Positions 1-6,382 of a DNA stretch of 9,885 nt are shown here, piece after piece. The notes below the pieces were generated by a model. It was not told the origin of the DNA, ran no database searches, and saw nothing but the letters and a program-made list of their open reading frames with translations. The DNA lies in assembly GCA_027063585.1 (NCBI GenBank), contig JAMORM010000039.1:1-9885 (forward strand), in the 5' to 3' direction. The DNA comes from Sulfurimonas sp. Its GTDB lineage: Bacteria; Campylobacterota; Campylobacteria; Campylobacterales; Sulfurimonadaceae. Numbering within the stretch: the stretch's first letter is position 1; every line of letters begins with the position of its first letter. The position numbers and the translations under genes were made by a program.

Positions 1-198
1 AAAATGAATTAAAAACTGAATATCTGTTTGTAATTGTTTGGGGTGTTGTATATAATGAACGGATTTATTGCGTGCAAAACTTTTAAATGCCAAAGTAGGA
101 TTTTTTGACATACCTGCTTGTATAATGGAATTGTAGTCACTGCTTGCACATCCAGACAGGAAAAATATAATAAATAAAACTATTAAAGACTTTTTCAT
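1..198 (-). CDS. Putative lipoprotein, N-terminal part only (runs off left edge)
   Basis: An open frame starts at ATG 198-196 and continues to the window edge (66 codons, no stop). The protein opens with two lysines, a hydrophobic stretch (residues 4-14) and a lipobox LSGC with Cys17, so export and lipid anchoring are likely. After the lipobox comes an AFKSFARNKSVHYIQHP segment followed by KQLQTDIQFL. This faintly recalls the DUF3393-type start of MltC-like murein transglycosylases, but that is a guess from memory and the catalytic part lies outside the window. No Shine-Dalgarno sequence precedes the ATG, and a TATAAT box sits only 6 bases upstream, so the message may be leaderless. The gene follows the tRNA in the same direction. 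The lipoprotein call is fairly safe; the enzyme identity is not. Confidence 0.7.
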   Translation of the reverse strand, partial: MKKSLIVLFIIFFLSGCASSDYNSIIQAGMSKNPTLAFKSFARNKSVHYIQHPKQLQTDIQFLIHF

Positions 199-204
199 AG
201 AAGA

Positions 205-210
205 ATTATA
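205..210 (-). promoter_or_regulatory. Likely -10 box for the lipoprotein gene
   Basis: On the minus strand the sequence reads TTTTAG-TATAAT-TCTTCT-ATG. The perfect TATAAT ends 6 bases before the start codon, so the predicted transcription start falls on or beside the A of the ATG. There is no clear -35 element, which is usual for sigma-70 promoters of Campylobacterota. The AT-rich run upstream fits this. Confidence 0.5.
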
Positions 211-246
211 CTAAAATTTTTGATTATTTTTGAGAAAATTTAAAAG

Positions 247-323
247 TGGTGGGTTCTGAGTGACTCGAACACTCGACCGCTCGGTTATGAGCCGAGAGCT
301 CTAACCAACTGAGCTAAGAACCC
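247..323 (-). tRNA. tRNA with CAT anticodon, probably tRNA-Ile2 (lysidine type), otherwise elongator tRNA-Met
   Basis: The 77-nt minus-strand cloverleaf folds completely. The acceptor stem is GGGTTCT/AGAACCC. The D arm is GCTC/GAGC. The anticodon stem is CTCGG/CCGAG with loop CTCATAA, placing anticodon CAT at 289-287. The T arm is GAGTG/CACTC with loop TTCGAGT, and the 3' end ACCA is encoded. The first acceptor pair is G-C and the anticodon stem lacks the three G-C pairs of an initiator, so this is not tRNA-fMet. The body (CTTAGCTCAGTTGGTTAGAGC, then CGGTCG before the T arm) resembles bacterial tRNA-Ile2 as I recall it more than elongator Met. In tRNA-Ile2, TilS converts C34 to lysidine so that AUA is read. 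The isotype cannot be proven from the anticodon. Confidence 0.95.
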
Positions 324-344
324 ACTTGTTGTTGGTAGGTCGGA

Positions 345-350
345 ATTATA
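345..350 (-). promoter_or_regulatory. Likely -10 box of the tRNA promoter
   Basis: A perfect TATAAT on the minus strand lies 21 bases upstream of the mature tRNA 5' end. It would start transcription near 338 and give a leader of about 14 nt to be removed by RNase P. No good -35 is visible. A short AAGGA/TCCTT hairpin (352-364) just upstream is too weak to call a terminator for the RND gene. Confidence 0.5.
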
Positions 351-391
351 CAAGGAGCTTCCTTATATAATGCTTATTACAAAAAATATTT

Positions 392-3300
392 TTATTTATT
401 TACTTGGGGTTTTTTAATTCTATATACAACAGCATAAAGCAATGGAACATACAGCAGATTTAGCACTGTTGCCCATGCAATGCCATACCCTAGAGATACT
501 GCCATTGGTTGTAATATTTTTGCTTGGCCAGATGCAAAGAAGATGAGTGTTAAAAGGCCAAGCACTGTTGTCAATGATGTCAACAGAATCGGTCTGAGTC
601 TTGTTTTAGCCCTGTTCATCAGATCTTCCGTATCTTCGGCATTTTTAATGAAATCCACCATGATTAGCCCATCATTGACAACAACGCCGGCAAGTCCGAC
701 TATACCGATAAGTCCCGGCATTGTAAGATTGAGCCCCATAAGCCAGTGTCCAAAATAGACACCAAGAAGTACTAGTGGAATTGTACTGATAACAATTAAA
801 GATTTTTTTATAGAATCAAAGAGCCACACCAACGTAATAAAAATCAGGAAGATTGCTATAAGGGCAGACTGCATCATCTCTTTTTTATTTTTATTATTCT
901 CTTTTTCTTCACCTTTTATATCTACAACAATGCCCTCTTTTTTAAACTTTTCAAGCGTAGGTTTGATCTTTTGCATCAGTTCAGATGATGTAATCATTTT
1001 TTTATCAGTAGACGCATAAAGGCTGCGCACTCTTTTTCCATCTTCTTTTTTCAATGTTACAAAGCTTTGTATATACTCAAAATCACATATCTCTTTTAAT
1101 GCTACATATTTATCTGATGCAGGAATTTGTAGTTCTATTGTATTTATTGAATTGATATTTTTATTAACATTACTTTCAAGTCGTATACGAACCAACCCTT
1201 TGTCATTAAACAGTTTGCCATACTCTCCTTTGAGATAATATGCTCTTAGTTCATTGGATATATCCTGTTCGCTAAAGCCCAACTCCTGCCCGTATCTGTT
1301 TACATGTAACTTCAATTCTTTTTCACCCAAAGTCGCATCATCAGATATATTGTAAACCCCGTTAATTTTTGACAGCTCTTTTTCTAAATCTTTCAAATAC
1401 GGTACAACATTTTTAGCCTCTTTTGAACTCAACCCTATCTCAACATCATGAGCTATAACACCGGCACCGGGAACTTTTACGACCAACTCTTCAAATCCTG
1501 ATTTTTGATTTGCCAATACTTTTTTAAGTTTTTTGGCGATCTCTTTTGCATCTTTTGTACGCGTTTGCACACTTGGATTATATTCGATTGAAAGATAAGG
1601 ACTTATATATGTATCAAAAAAGTTTTCAGGTGCTCGCTCATGTAAATCAATAAAAATATGGAACATATTTTCACCAAGTTCTGCCCTGTTTTTTGCATCC
1701 ATTTTAAAACCGATAACTGATGTCACAGAAGAGACATCCTCTTTATTAATATTTTGCAAAATGATATTTTCAAGTTTTGTAACAATTTTTTCAGTATCTT
1801 TGAGTTCATTATTTATATTGACTTTCCCATATACATAAATTTGCGTATTATCAAAATCCGGAAAAAGCTGAAACTTAGCATTTTTAATCATCACAAATTC
1901 AAGAGAAATAATACTCAAAACAATGAAAACAAGAGAGATAAACTTTCTTCTAAAGAGAAAATGCAATGCTTTACTGTACCATACATACATTTTCTGCCAA
2001 AATCGTTTTGTAAAACTTCCTTCTTTAGAAACTTTTAAAAAATCATGCGCATGTAATGGTAGAAAGTAAAATGCTTCAAATAACGAAGAGAGTAAAAGCA
2101 CTGTTATCATTATAGGAATTATTTTAATAAACATTCCCATTTCACCAGTCATTAACAGCATCGGTAAAAATGCAAAAACTGTTGTCAATGTTGCAGTCAG
2201 TACTGCAGGAAACATCTCTGCTGCACCGGTTATAACAGCCTCTTTTCTCTCCATTCCCTCTTCTAAATGTCTGTAAATATTTTCAGCAACGACTATCGCT
2301 TCATCAACAAGCATTCCCAGCGCAATCAATGCCCCCAAAAGAGAGAGCATATTTAAACTGTCGCCGAGTATCTCGGTCACTATAAGGCCTATCATAAAAC
2401 TTACAGGGATTCCCAATGCCACAACAAAAGCAATACCCCTGTTTATAAAAACAAGCATTGCTAAGAAGACAAGCATTAAACCAAACATTATATTGGAAAA
2501 GACTGTATTGAGACGATTTTTAATCCATACGGAGGTATCTGTATAAATATTATAATTTAAGTCAGAATGTTTTGCTTTTTGTTTTTTTAAAAGCTTTCTT
2601 ATCTCTTTTACTAAAGCTATGGCATTACCGTTTTCACTTTTTGTTACATTAATAGAAACATTTCTTACACCATTATAGTGAGAGAGCTCTACTTCATCGC
2701 TCAATTTAAAAGAAACATCTGCAATATCACCTATTTTAATCTTTTTTCCACCTACAGCTATAAGTGTATTGGCAACCGCTTCTTTTGTTTTTTCACCATT
2801 ATATGTCGAAATATAAAGATGATTTGCTTTTTGCTTGATAGTTCCAATAGGGAAAATTGAACTTATTTTAGAAAGCTGTGCTATAACTAATGTTGAAGAA
2901 AGTCCATAAGCTCTTATTTTTTGCGGATTCAGTTTTATATCTAACTCTTCATCCGCATCACCGCGGATTGTTATGTCACTTAAATCTTTAAACTTGCTCA
3001 ATTCAGTTTTAAGTTCATCTGCACGTTTAAGTAACATCTCTTTTGAAACATCCCCGGAGAGTGCAATTAACACAAGAGGAAAGGCATGTGTTTTAATTTT
3101 TGCAATAGGTTCATTCATATCTGCCGGCAAATCTTTTTTTACACCACTGACTATATCTTTAACATCATTGAGCACCGTAATGTTGTTTGAGCCGTTTTTG
3201 ATATCTGCACTGATAATGAATGAACCGTTTTTTATACTACTTTTTATCTCTTCAAGCTCATCAATATTTTGCAAATCATCTTCAATAGTCTGCACAACCA

Positions 3301-3490
3301 TCTTATCGAGTATATCAGCCGATGTTCCTGCATAACCGCCTTTTATGGTTATTTTATCCATATTCATAGGCGGGAAAATTTCTTTTGGAATATTTATGTA
3401 TGCAAAGATAGAGAGCATAAAAATAAATAGTAACAATATATGATTTAAAAGTGGTTTATCTATAGCAAACTCTATAAACTTACGAATCAC
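392..3490 (-). CDS. RND-superfamily efflux transporter permease subunit (AcrB-like)
   Basis: At 1032 aa this is full length for an inner-membrane RND exporter, which uses the proton gradient to expel substrates. The N terminus (IRKFIEFAIDKPLLNHILLL) is the typical cytoplasmic lead-in to TM1. Two porter-domain loops separate two helix bundles, as in AcrB. In TM4 the proton-relay pair reads D396-E397 (LVDEAIVVAEN) where AcrB has Asp-Asp. In TM10 the AcrB lysine position is Asn939 (VVVNDGLIMVDF), a pattern seen in a broad subgroup of RND pumps. Start is GTG at 3490, preceded by TAAGGA, whose TAA is the stop codon of the upstream gene. It is therefore probably cotranscribed and translationally coupled with rsmH and the FtsL-like gene. 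No adaptor or outer-membrane factor gene is in the window. The substrate cannot be inferred. Confidence 0.93.
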   Translation of the reverse strand: MIRKFIEFAIDKPLLNHILLLFIFMLSIFAYINIPKEIFPPMNMDKITIKGGYAGTSADILDKMVVQTIEDDLQNIDELEEIKSSIKNGSFIISADIKNGSNNITVLNDVKDIVSGVKKDLPADMNEPIAKIKTHAFPLVLIALSGDVSKEMLLKRADELKTELSKFKDLSDITIRGDADEELDIKLNPQKIRAYGLSSTLVIAQLSKISSIFPIGTIKQKANHLYISTYNGEKTKEAVANTLIAVGGKKIKIGDIADVSFKLSDEVELSHYNGVRNVSINVTKSENGNAIALVKEIRKLLKKQKAKHSDLNYNIYTDTSVWIKNRLNTVFSNIMFGLMLVFLAMLVFINRGIAFVVALGIPVSFMIGLIVTEILGDSLNMLSLLGALIALGMLVDEAIVVAENIYRHLEEGMERKEAVITGAAEMFPAVLTATLTTVFAFLPMLLMTGEMGMFIKIIPIMITVLLLSSLFEAFYFLPLHAHDFLKVSKEGSFTKRFWQKMYVWYSKALHFLFRRKFISLVFIVLSIISLEFVMIKNAKFQLFPDFDNTQIYVYGKVNINNELKDTEKIVTKLENIILQNINKEDVSSVTSVIGFKMDAKNRAELGENMFHIFIDLHERAPENFFDTYISPYLSIEYNPSVQTRTKDAKEIAKKLKKVLANQKSGFEELVVKVPGAGVIAHDVEIGLSSKEAKNVVPYLKDLEKELSKINGVYNISDDATLGEKELKLHVNRYGQELGFSEQDISNELRAYYLKGEYGKLFNDKGLVRIRLESNVNKNINSINTIELQIPASDKYVALKEICDFEYIQSFVTLKKEDGKRVRSLYASTDKKMITSSELMQKIKPTLEKFKKEGIVVDIKGEEKENNKNKKEMMQSALIAIFLIFITLVWLFDSIKKSLIVISTIPLVLLGVYFGHWLMGLNLTMPGLIGIVGLAGVVVNDGLIMVDFIKNAEDTEDLMNRAKTRLRPILLTSLTTVLGLLTLIFFASGQAKILQPMAVSLGYGIAWATVLNLLYVPLLYAVVYRIKKPQVNK

Positions 3491-3499
3491 TGTAATTCC

Positions 3500-3778
3500 T
3501 TAAAAAAGTGTATCAAGTATTTGATTTTTAAATTTTATCGACTCAACAGAGGCACTGATGAGCTTGTTTTCTTCTTTAAGCGTATCATACTCTACTTTTA
3601 ATTTTGCGATATCTCTACTTTTAAAGTAAATCTGCTCTGTAATATAAATCTTAGGAAAGGCAAACATAGCTATAAAAGTCAATACCAGCAGCATATATAA
3701 AAAGTAATTGAGCCCTAACTTCTGTTTTGAAGTGACTAAGTTGTCAATTTCATCTAACAGTTCGTTCTTTTCACTCAT
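3500..3778 (-). CDS. FtsL-like small bitopic membrane protein (putative divisome component)
   Basis: This 92-aa protein has a charged cytoplasmic N terminus (residues 1-23), one membrane helix (about 24-42) and a heptad-like, Lys/Glu-rich periplasmic segment (about 44-85) likely to form a coiled coil. That is the architecture and size of FtsL/FtsB-type septum proteins. FtsL genes are typically found directly after rsmH (mraW) in bacterial cell-wall clusters, and this gene starts in a 4-base ATGA overlap with the rsmH stop. FtsL sequences are poorly conserved, so the call rests on topology and position rather than on motifs. The expected next gene, ftsI, is absent and an RND exporter follows instead. 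It could be an unrelated small coiled-coil protein. Confidence 0.75.
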   Translation of the reverse strand: MSEKNELLDEIDNLVTSKQKLGLNYFLYMLLVLTFIAMFAFPKIYITEQIYFKSRDIAKLKVEYDTLKEENKLISASVESIKFKNQILDTLF

Positions 3779-4701
3779 TGTATATCCATTTGAAACAGAC
3801 GCATTTTTGCACTACGGCTTCTTGCATTTTTTCTCAGCTCATCTTCTTGTGCCATAATCGGTTTTTTAGTTAAAATTTTGCCTAAACTATGTTTATTTCC
3901 ACAGCTACATCGAAAGGCTTCAGGCGGGCAGATACATGATTTTGACCATTTTAAAAATTCTTTTTTTACAATTCTGTCCTCAAGCGAATGAAAAGATATA
4001 ATAGCAATTTTTGCTTCAGGGAGTTTTGCTTCTTCTATACTTTGAAGGAGTGATTTGAGTTCACCAAGTTCATCATTTACTTCTATACGAATCGCCTGCA
4101 TAAGAAGTGTTGCAGGATGAATCTTTTTTCCTCTAGGCATATGTGGTCTTACTGCTTCGCTTAACTCTTTTGCCGAAACAAATGGACGGTTTTGCACAAT
4201 AACATCTGCTATTTTTTTATAGTTTCTAAGTTCTCCATATTCTAAAAGTATTTTTTCCAATTCAGTTTTTGAGTACTCATTTACAACATTTGACGCATTA
4301 AGTTGGGCATCTTTATCCATACGCATATCAAGATTGTCACTTTCATAAGAAAAGCCTCTCTCTTTTTGGTCTAACTGTAAAGAAGAGACACCGATGTCGG
4401 CAAGTATACCTTTTATATCATGTGGATTTATCTCTTGGAGTATCTTTCTGATAACAACAGAAAAACGACCTTTTTGTATGCTGACTCTTTCTCTATACTT
4501 TTCAAGACGTTTGGAAGAGAAATCTATAGCAGTCTGGTCCTGGTCTATTGCAATAAGTTTTATATTCGGATTCGCTTCAAGCAGTAGAGATGAATGACCA
4601 CCGTAACCCATGGTACAATCTATAACAATGCCCTCCTTCAAGTCTTTAAAAGCCTCTATAACTTCTTTATATAAAACCGGAATATGTGGAATATTTTGCA
4701 A
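3775..4701 (-). CDS. rsmH: 16S rRNA (cytosine(1402)-N(4))-methyltransferase RsmH
   Basis: RsmH (MraW) uses S-adenosylmethionine to methylate N4 of C1402 in the decoding centre of 16S rRNA. The 308-aa protein has the usual length and family landmarks: the SAM-binding MGYGGHS (31-37), AIDQD near 51-55, GILADIGVSSLQLD and the RGFSY that follows, AIRIEVNDELGEL, and IISFHSLEDRIVK. A paired-cysteine cluster (Cys256, 258, 265, 267) near the C terminus matches my recollection of Campylobacter homologues. The start is TTG at 4701. An in-frame TAG four codons upstream leaves no room for another start, and AAGG lies about 7 bases before the TTG. It is the first gene of a leftward operon with the FtsL-like and RND genes. 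A TATAAT box at 4738-4733 is the likely promoter. Confidence 0.97.
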   Translation of the reverse strand: MQNIPHIPVLYKEVIEAFKDLKEGIVIDCTMGYGGHSSLLLEANPNIKLIAIDQDQTAIDFSSKRLEKYRERVSIQKGRFSVVIRKILQEINPHDIKGILADIGVSSLQLDQKERGFSYESDNLDMRMDKDAQLNASNVVNEYSKTELEKILLEYGELRNYKKIADVIVQNRPFVSAKELSEAVRPHMPRGKKIHPATLLMQAIRIEVNDELGELKSLLQSIEEAKLPEAKIAIISFHSLEDRIVKKEFLKWSKSCICPPEAFRCSCGNKHSLGKILTKKPIMAQEDELRKNARSRSAKMRLFQMDIQ

Positions 4702-4732
4702 ATGATGCCTTATCTATAAAAATTTATTAGTG

Positions 4733-4738
4733 ATTATA
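4733..4738 (-). promoter_or_regulatory. Likely -10 box for the rsmH-ftsL-like-RND operon
   Basis: The minus strand reads TGCTG-TATAAT about 31 bases before the TTG start of rsmH. Transcription would begin near 4726 and give a leader of about 25 nt. It lies in the 108-bp divergent gap shared with the response-regulator gene. No -35 is evident. Confidence 0.5.
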
Positions 4739-4773
4739 CAGCAAATTTGATTTAGGTTTAATTTTTTATAGTG

Positions 4774-4779
4774 TATGAT
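4774..4779 (+). promoter_or_regulatory. Likely -10 box for the response-regulator gene
   Basis: TATGAT lies 30 bases before the ATG at 4810 and is preceded by an AT-rich tract (TTTTTTATAGTG). Predicted start is near 4786. A purine-rich ribosome site, AAGGGG (4797-4802), follows 7 bases before the ATG. The rival TATAGT just upstream (around 4767) cannot be excluded. Confidence 0.4.
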
Positions 4780-4809
4780 TGAGCCTTTACAACAAAAAGG
4801 GGTCTTTTT

Positions 4810-5799
4810 ATGATTTTACAATACCAAAATGAGCTACTCGCTTTGGCAGCAATTTTTATACTTCTACTCATTTATTTATATATCAAAAGAAAAGCACTTC
4901 CTGCACAAAAAACTGAACAAGATATCTCTCAAGAAAAAACAGCCCCAAAAACTGCAACTGATGACATTAATAATGTCGAAACTGTTGTACATACGGCTCC
5001 TCCGAAAAAAGAAGAAAAACAAATAAGTCCAAAACATGGAAAAATCACCAAAGATGATTTCAAACTTTTCAAAGGAAAGAGAATACTTTTAGCTGAAGAC
5101 AATCTCATTAATCAAAAGGTGATTTTAGGTGTTTTAGGAGACAGCGGTATTGAAGTTGTTGTAGCAAATGACGGACAGGAAGCCCTTGATATACTGCAAA
5201 AAGACAAAGACTTTATAATTATATTAATGGATGCCCATATGCCACGGGTCGATGGCTTTGAAGCAACAAGAATTATCAGAGAAGACCCTCAATATGATCA
5301 TATCACCATTGTTGCACTCAGCGGAGACACTGCAAGTGATGACATTAAAAAGATGAAAGATGCCGGAATGAAGGAACATCTTGAAAAACCGTTAAAAATA
5401 GATGCTTTGTATGATATTCTTTATCAATATTCAAATATATCAAAATCAGAAAACACTTTGGCAGATTTAAAAATTCTGGATACACAAAGAGGTTTGCAAA
5501 TATCTGGTAATGATGTGAACTTTTACCATGATATTCTAAAAGAATTTTTATCTACATATAGTAACTCGGCGCAAGAATTGGAAGTTTTACTAAAAAACAA
5601 CAAAGCAGTCCAAGCAGATCAATTATTGCTTGACATCGTTGGTGTATCGGCGAATATCGGTGCCGATGCATTAACTGCTTGTGCCAATTATATCAAAAAC
5701 AATATACATAATAACGAACCTGTAAACCTTACTGATTATAGTAAAAAACTTCAAGAGTTAATCCAAGCTATTAACAATTATTTTCTTATATGTAACTAG
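4810..5799 (+). CDS. Membrane-anchored response regulator: TM + REC + degenerate HPt-like domain
   Basis: The 329-aa protein begins with one membrane helix (about 9-25), then a charged low-complexity linker to about residue 80. A receiver domain (about 90-210) has all the key residues: acidic pair Glu96/Asp97 in LLAEDN, phospho-acceptor Asp141 in LMDAHMP, Ser171 in ALSGD and Lys193 in LEKPLK. The C-terminal helical part (about 220-325) ends in a segment LDIVGVSANIGA (274-285) that aligns with the HPt signature H-T-L-K-G-x-x-x-N-I-G-A. Leu274 replaces the phosphorylated His, and Val277 replaces the Lys. It therefore looks like a receiver fused to a phosphorelay-dead HPt module, tethered to the inner membrane. 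There is no DNA-binding or enzymatic output domain, which suggests a signalling or docking role. No partner kinase is adjacent. Function unknown. Confidence 0.88.
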   Translation: MILQYQNELLALAAIFILLLIYLYIKRKALPAQKTEQDISQEKTAPKTATDDINNVETVVHTAPPKKEEKQISPKHGKITKDDFKLFKGKRILLAEDNLINQKVILGVLGDSGIEVVVANDGQEALDILQKDKDFIIILMDAHMPRVDGFEATRIIREDPQYDHITIVALSGDTASDDIKKMKDAGMKEHLEKPLKIDALYDILYQYSNISKSENTLADLKILDTQRGLQISGNDVNFYHDILKEFLSTYSNSAQELEVLLKNNKAVQADQLLLDIVGVSANIGADALTACANYIKNNIHNNEPVNLTDYSKKLQELIQAINNYFLICN

Positions 5800-5815
5800 C
5801 TTACATATAAGAAAA
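5781..5815. repeat. Perfect 15-bp inverted repeat enclosing the stop codon; possible transcription terminator
   Basis: TTTTCTTATATGTAA (5781-5795) and its exact complement TTACATATAAGAAAA (5801-5815) flank the 5-base loop CTAGC. The TAG stop of the response-regulator gene (5797-5799) lies in the loop. On the plus strand no T-run follows the stem (AACTATT comes next), so it is not a textbook intrinsic terminator. Alternatives are an mRNA 3'-end stabiliser or a protein-binding dyad. Confidence 0.7.
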
Positions 5816-5929
5816 AACTATTACGAATCTACACATATTAATAATTCCTTAAATAAATAATAAAATTCTTTCACGTAATGTAACACTAATTATAAAATTA
5901 AGCTAAAATCATTATGTTAGTTAATAAAA

Positions 5930-5943
5930 TTGATTTATATCAA
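5930..5943 (+). promoter_or_regulatory. FNR/CRP-family (FNR/DNR/NNR-type) regulator binding site
   Basis: TTGATTTATATCAA is an exact match to the palindromic consensus TTGAT-N4-ATCAA used by oxygen- and NO-sensing FNR/DNR/NNR regulators. The dyad continues outward: TAATAAA (5922-5928) and TTTATTA (5945-5951) are complementary, with one mismatched pair between, giving arms of 13 with 12 matches. The centre at 5936.5 is 41.5 bases before the start predicted from the TAGAAT box, the standard class II activation distance. Which regulator binds cannot be read from the sequence. Confidence 0.82.
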
Positions 5944-5965
5944 CTTTATTAGTATCAGAAAAGAC

Positions 5966-5971
5966 TAGAAT
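5966..5971 (+). promoter_or_regulatory. -10 box of the nor-nir operon promoter
   Basis: TAGAAT lies so that transcription would begin near 5978, giving a leader of about 36 nt before the ATG at 6014. No -35 hexamer is present. The FNR-type site occupies that position, as expected for an activator-dependent promoter. Confidence 0.6.
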
Positions 5972-6013
5972 ACATATGATTCTAAAATATTAACAGAGTT
6001 CAAGGAGAGCAAA

Positions 6014-6340
6014 ATGATAGATCCATCTATAATAAGACCAGAGATTGCATTGGATGATTTTCTACCTATATTTGTATCGTCAGCACTTGTGTTAGTTTTT
6101 GGAGGATTTTATGTTGGTATATATACTGCAGTAAAAGTTAAACTACTAAAACCATGGACTATGCTCTTTGCATACATGTTTTGGGTATTGACTGCCTATT
6201 GTTTGTATTTAATGGGAAGTTTAATGCATGTCGGGGAATTTACTGCAAAAGCTTTAGTTGTCGCAGCAATTGGATTATTTTTACTTCCATTTGCCGTTTA
6301 TTATATGCAAAATCAAGTTCATGAAGAAAATGAACATTGA
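6014..6340 (+). CDS. Unrecognised 3-TM membrane protein leading the nor operon
   Basis: I do not recognise this 108-aa protein. It has a short N terminus (MIDPSIIRPEIALDDFLP) and three hydrophobic helices at about 19-39, 49-70 and 79-98. A basic loop (KVKLLK, 41-46) lies between helices 1 and 2, and the tail is acidic, His-containing (HEENEH) and probably soluble. By charge, the 1-2 loop should be cytoplasmic and the N terminus periplasmic. There is no heme c motif, and His72 and the C-terminal His are the only obvious ligand candidates. The start is well supported by AAGGAG 7 bases upstream. It is the first gene after the FNR-type promoter and sits 42 bases before norC, so it is probably cotranscribed. 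It is not clearly NorE (larger, COX3-like) or NorF (two helices). A role in NOR assembly or as an accessory subunit is inference from position only. Confidence 0.9.
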   Translation: MIDPSIIRPEIALDDFLPIFVSSALVLVFGGFYVGIYTAVKVKLLKPWTMLFAYMFWVLTAYCLYLMGSLMHVGEFTAKALVVAAIGLFLLPFAVYYMQNQVHEENEH

Positions 6341-6382
6341 TAGTTAATATATATTTTGACAATAATTTTATAGGAGGATACA

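Larger units (their letters stand above)
5816..6013 (+). promoter_or_regulatory. Upstream regulatory region of the nor-nir operon
   Basis: This ~200-bp, very AT-rich non-coding gap separates the response-regulator gene from the nor-nir operon. I see no small gene in it. Its recognisable contents are the FNR-type palindrome (5930-5943) inside a longer dyad (5922-5951), the TAGAAT box (5966-5971) and the ribosome site AAGGAG (6002-6007). The stretch 5816-5921 has no motif I can name. Confidence 0.6.

Noticed and set aside
352..364. AAGGA-GCT-TCCTT hairpin between the RND gene and the tRNA as a terminator
   Set aside because: The stem is only five pairs with no T-run on the minus strand, and it sits directly beside the tRNA promoter.
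480..3335. Plus-strand open frames at 480-758, 1754-2038, 2678-2860 and 2973-3335
   Set aside because: They lie wholly inside the well-supported RND gene on the other strand, have unconvincing translations and no operon context, and are chance frames.
4394..4597. Plus-strand frame inside rsmH
   Set aside because: It is a shadow of the RsmH coding sequence, with no domain and no reason to be expressed.
4829..5026. 65-codon frame overlapping the start of the response regulator
   Set aside because: It is a shifted reading of the Lys-rich linker. The main frame has the TM, REC domain and a ribosome site.
6356..6361. TTGACA in the gap before norC, which looks like a -35 box
   Set aside because: No -10 lies at a proper distance before the GTG start, and Campylobacterota promoters rarely use -35 elements. 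The gap is better read as plain intercistronic sequence.
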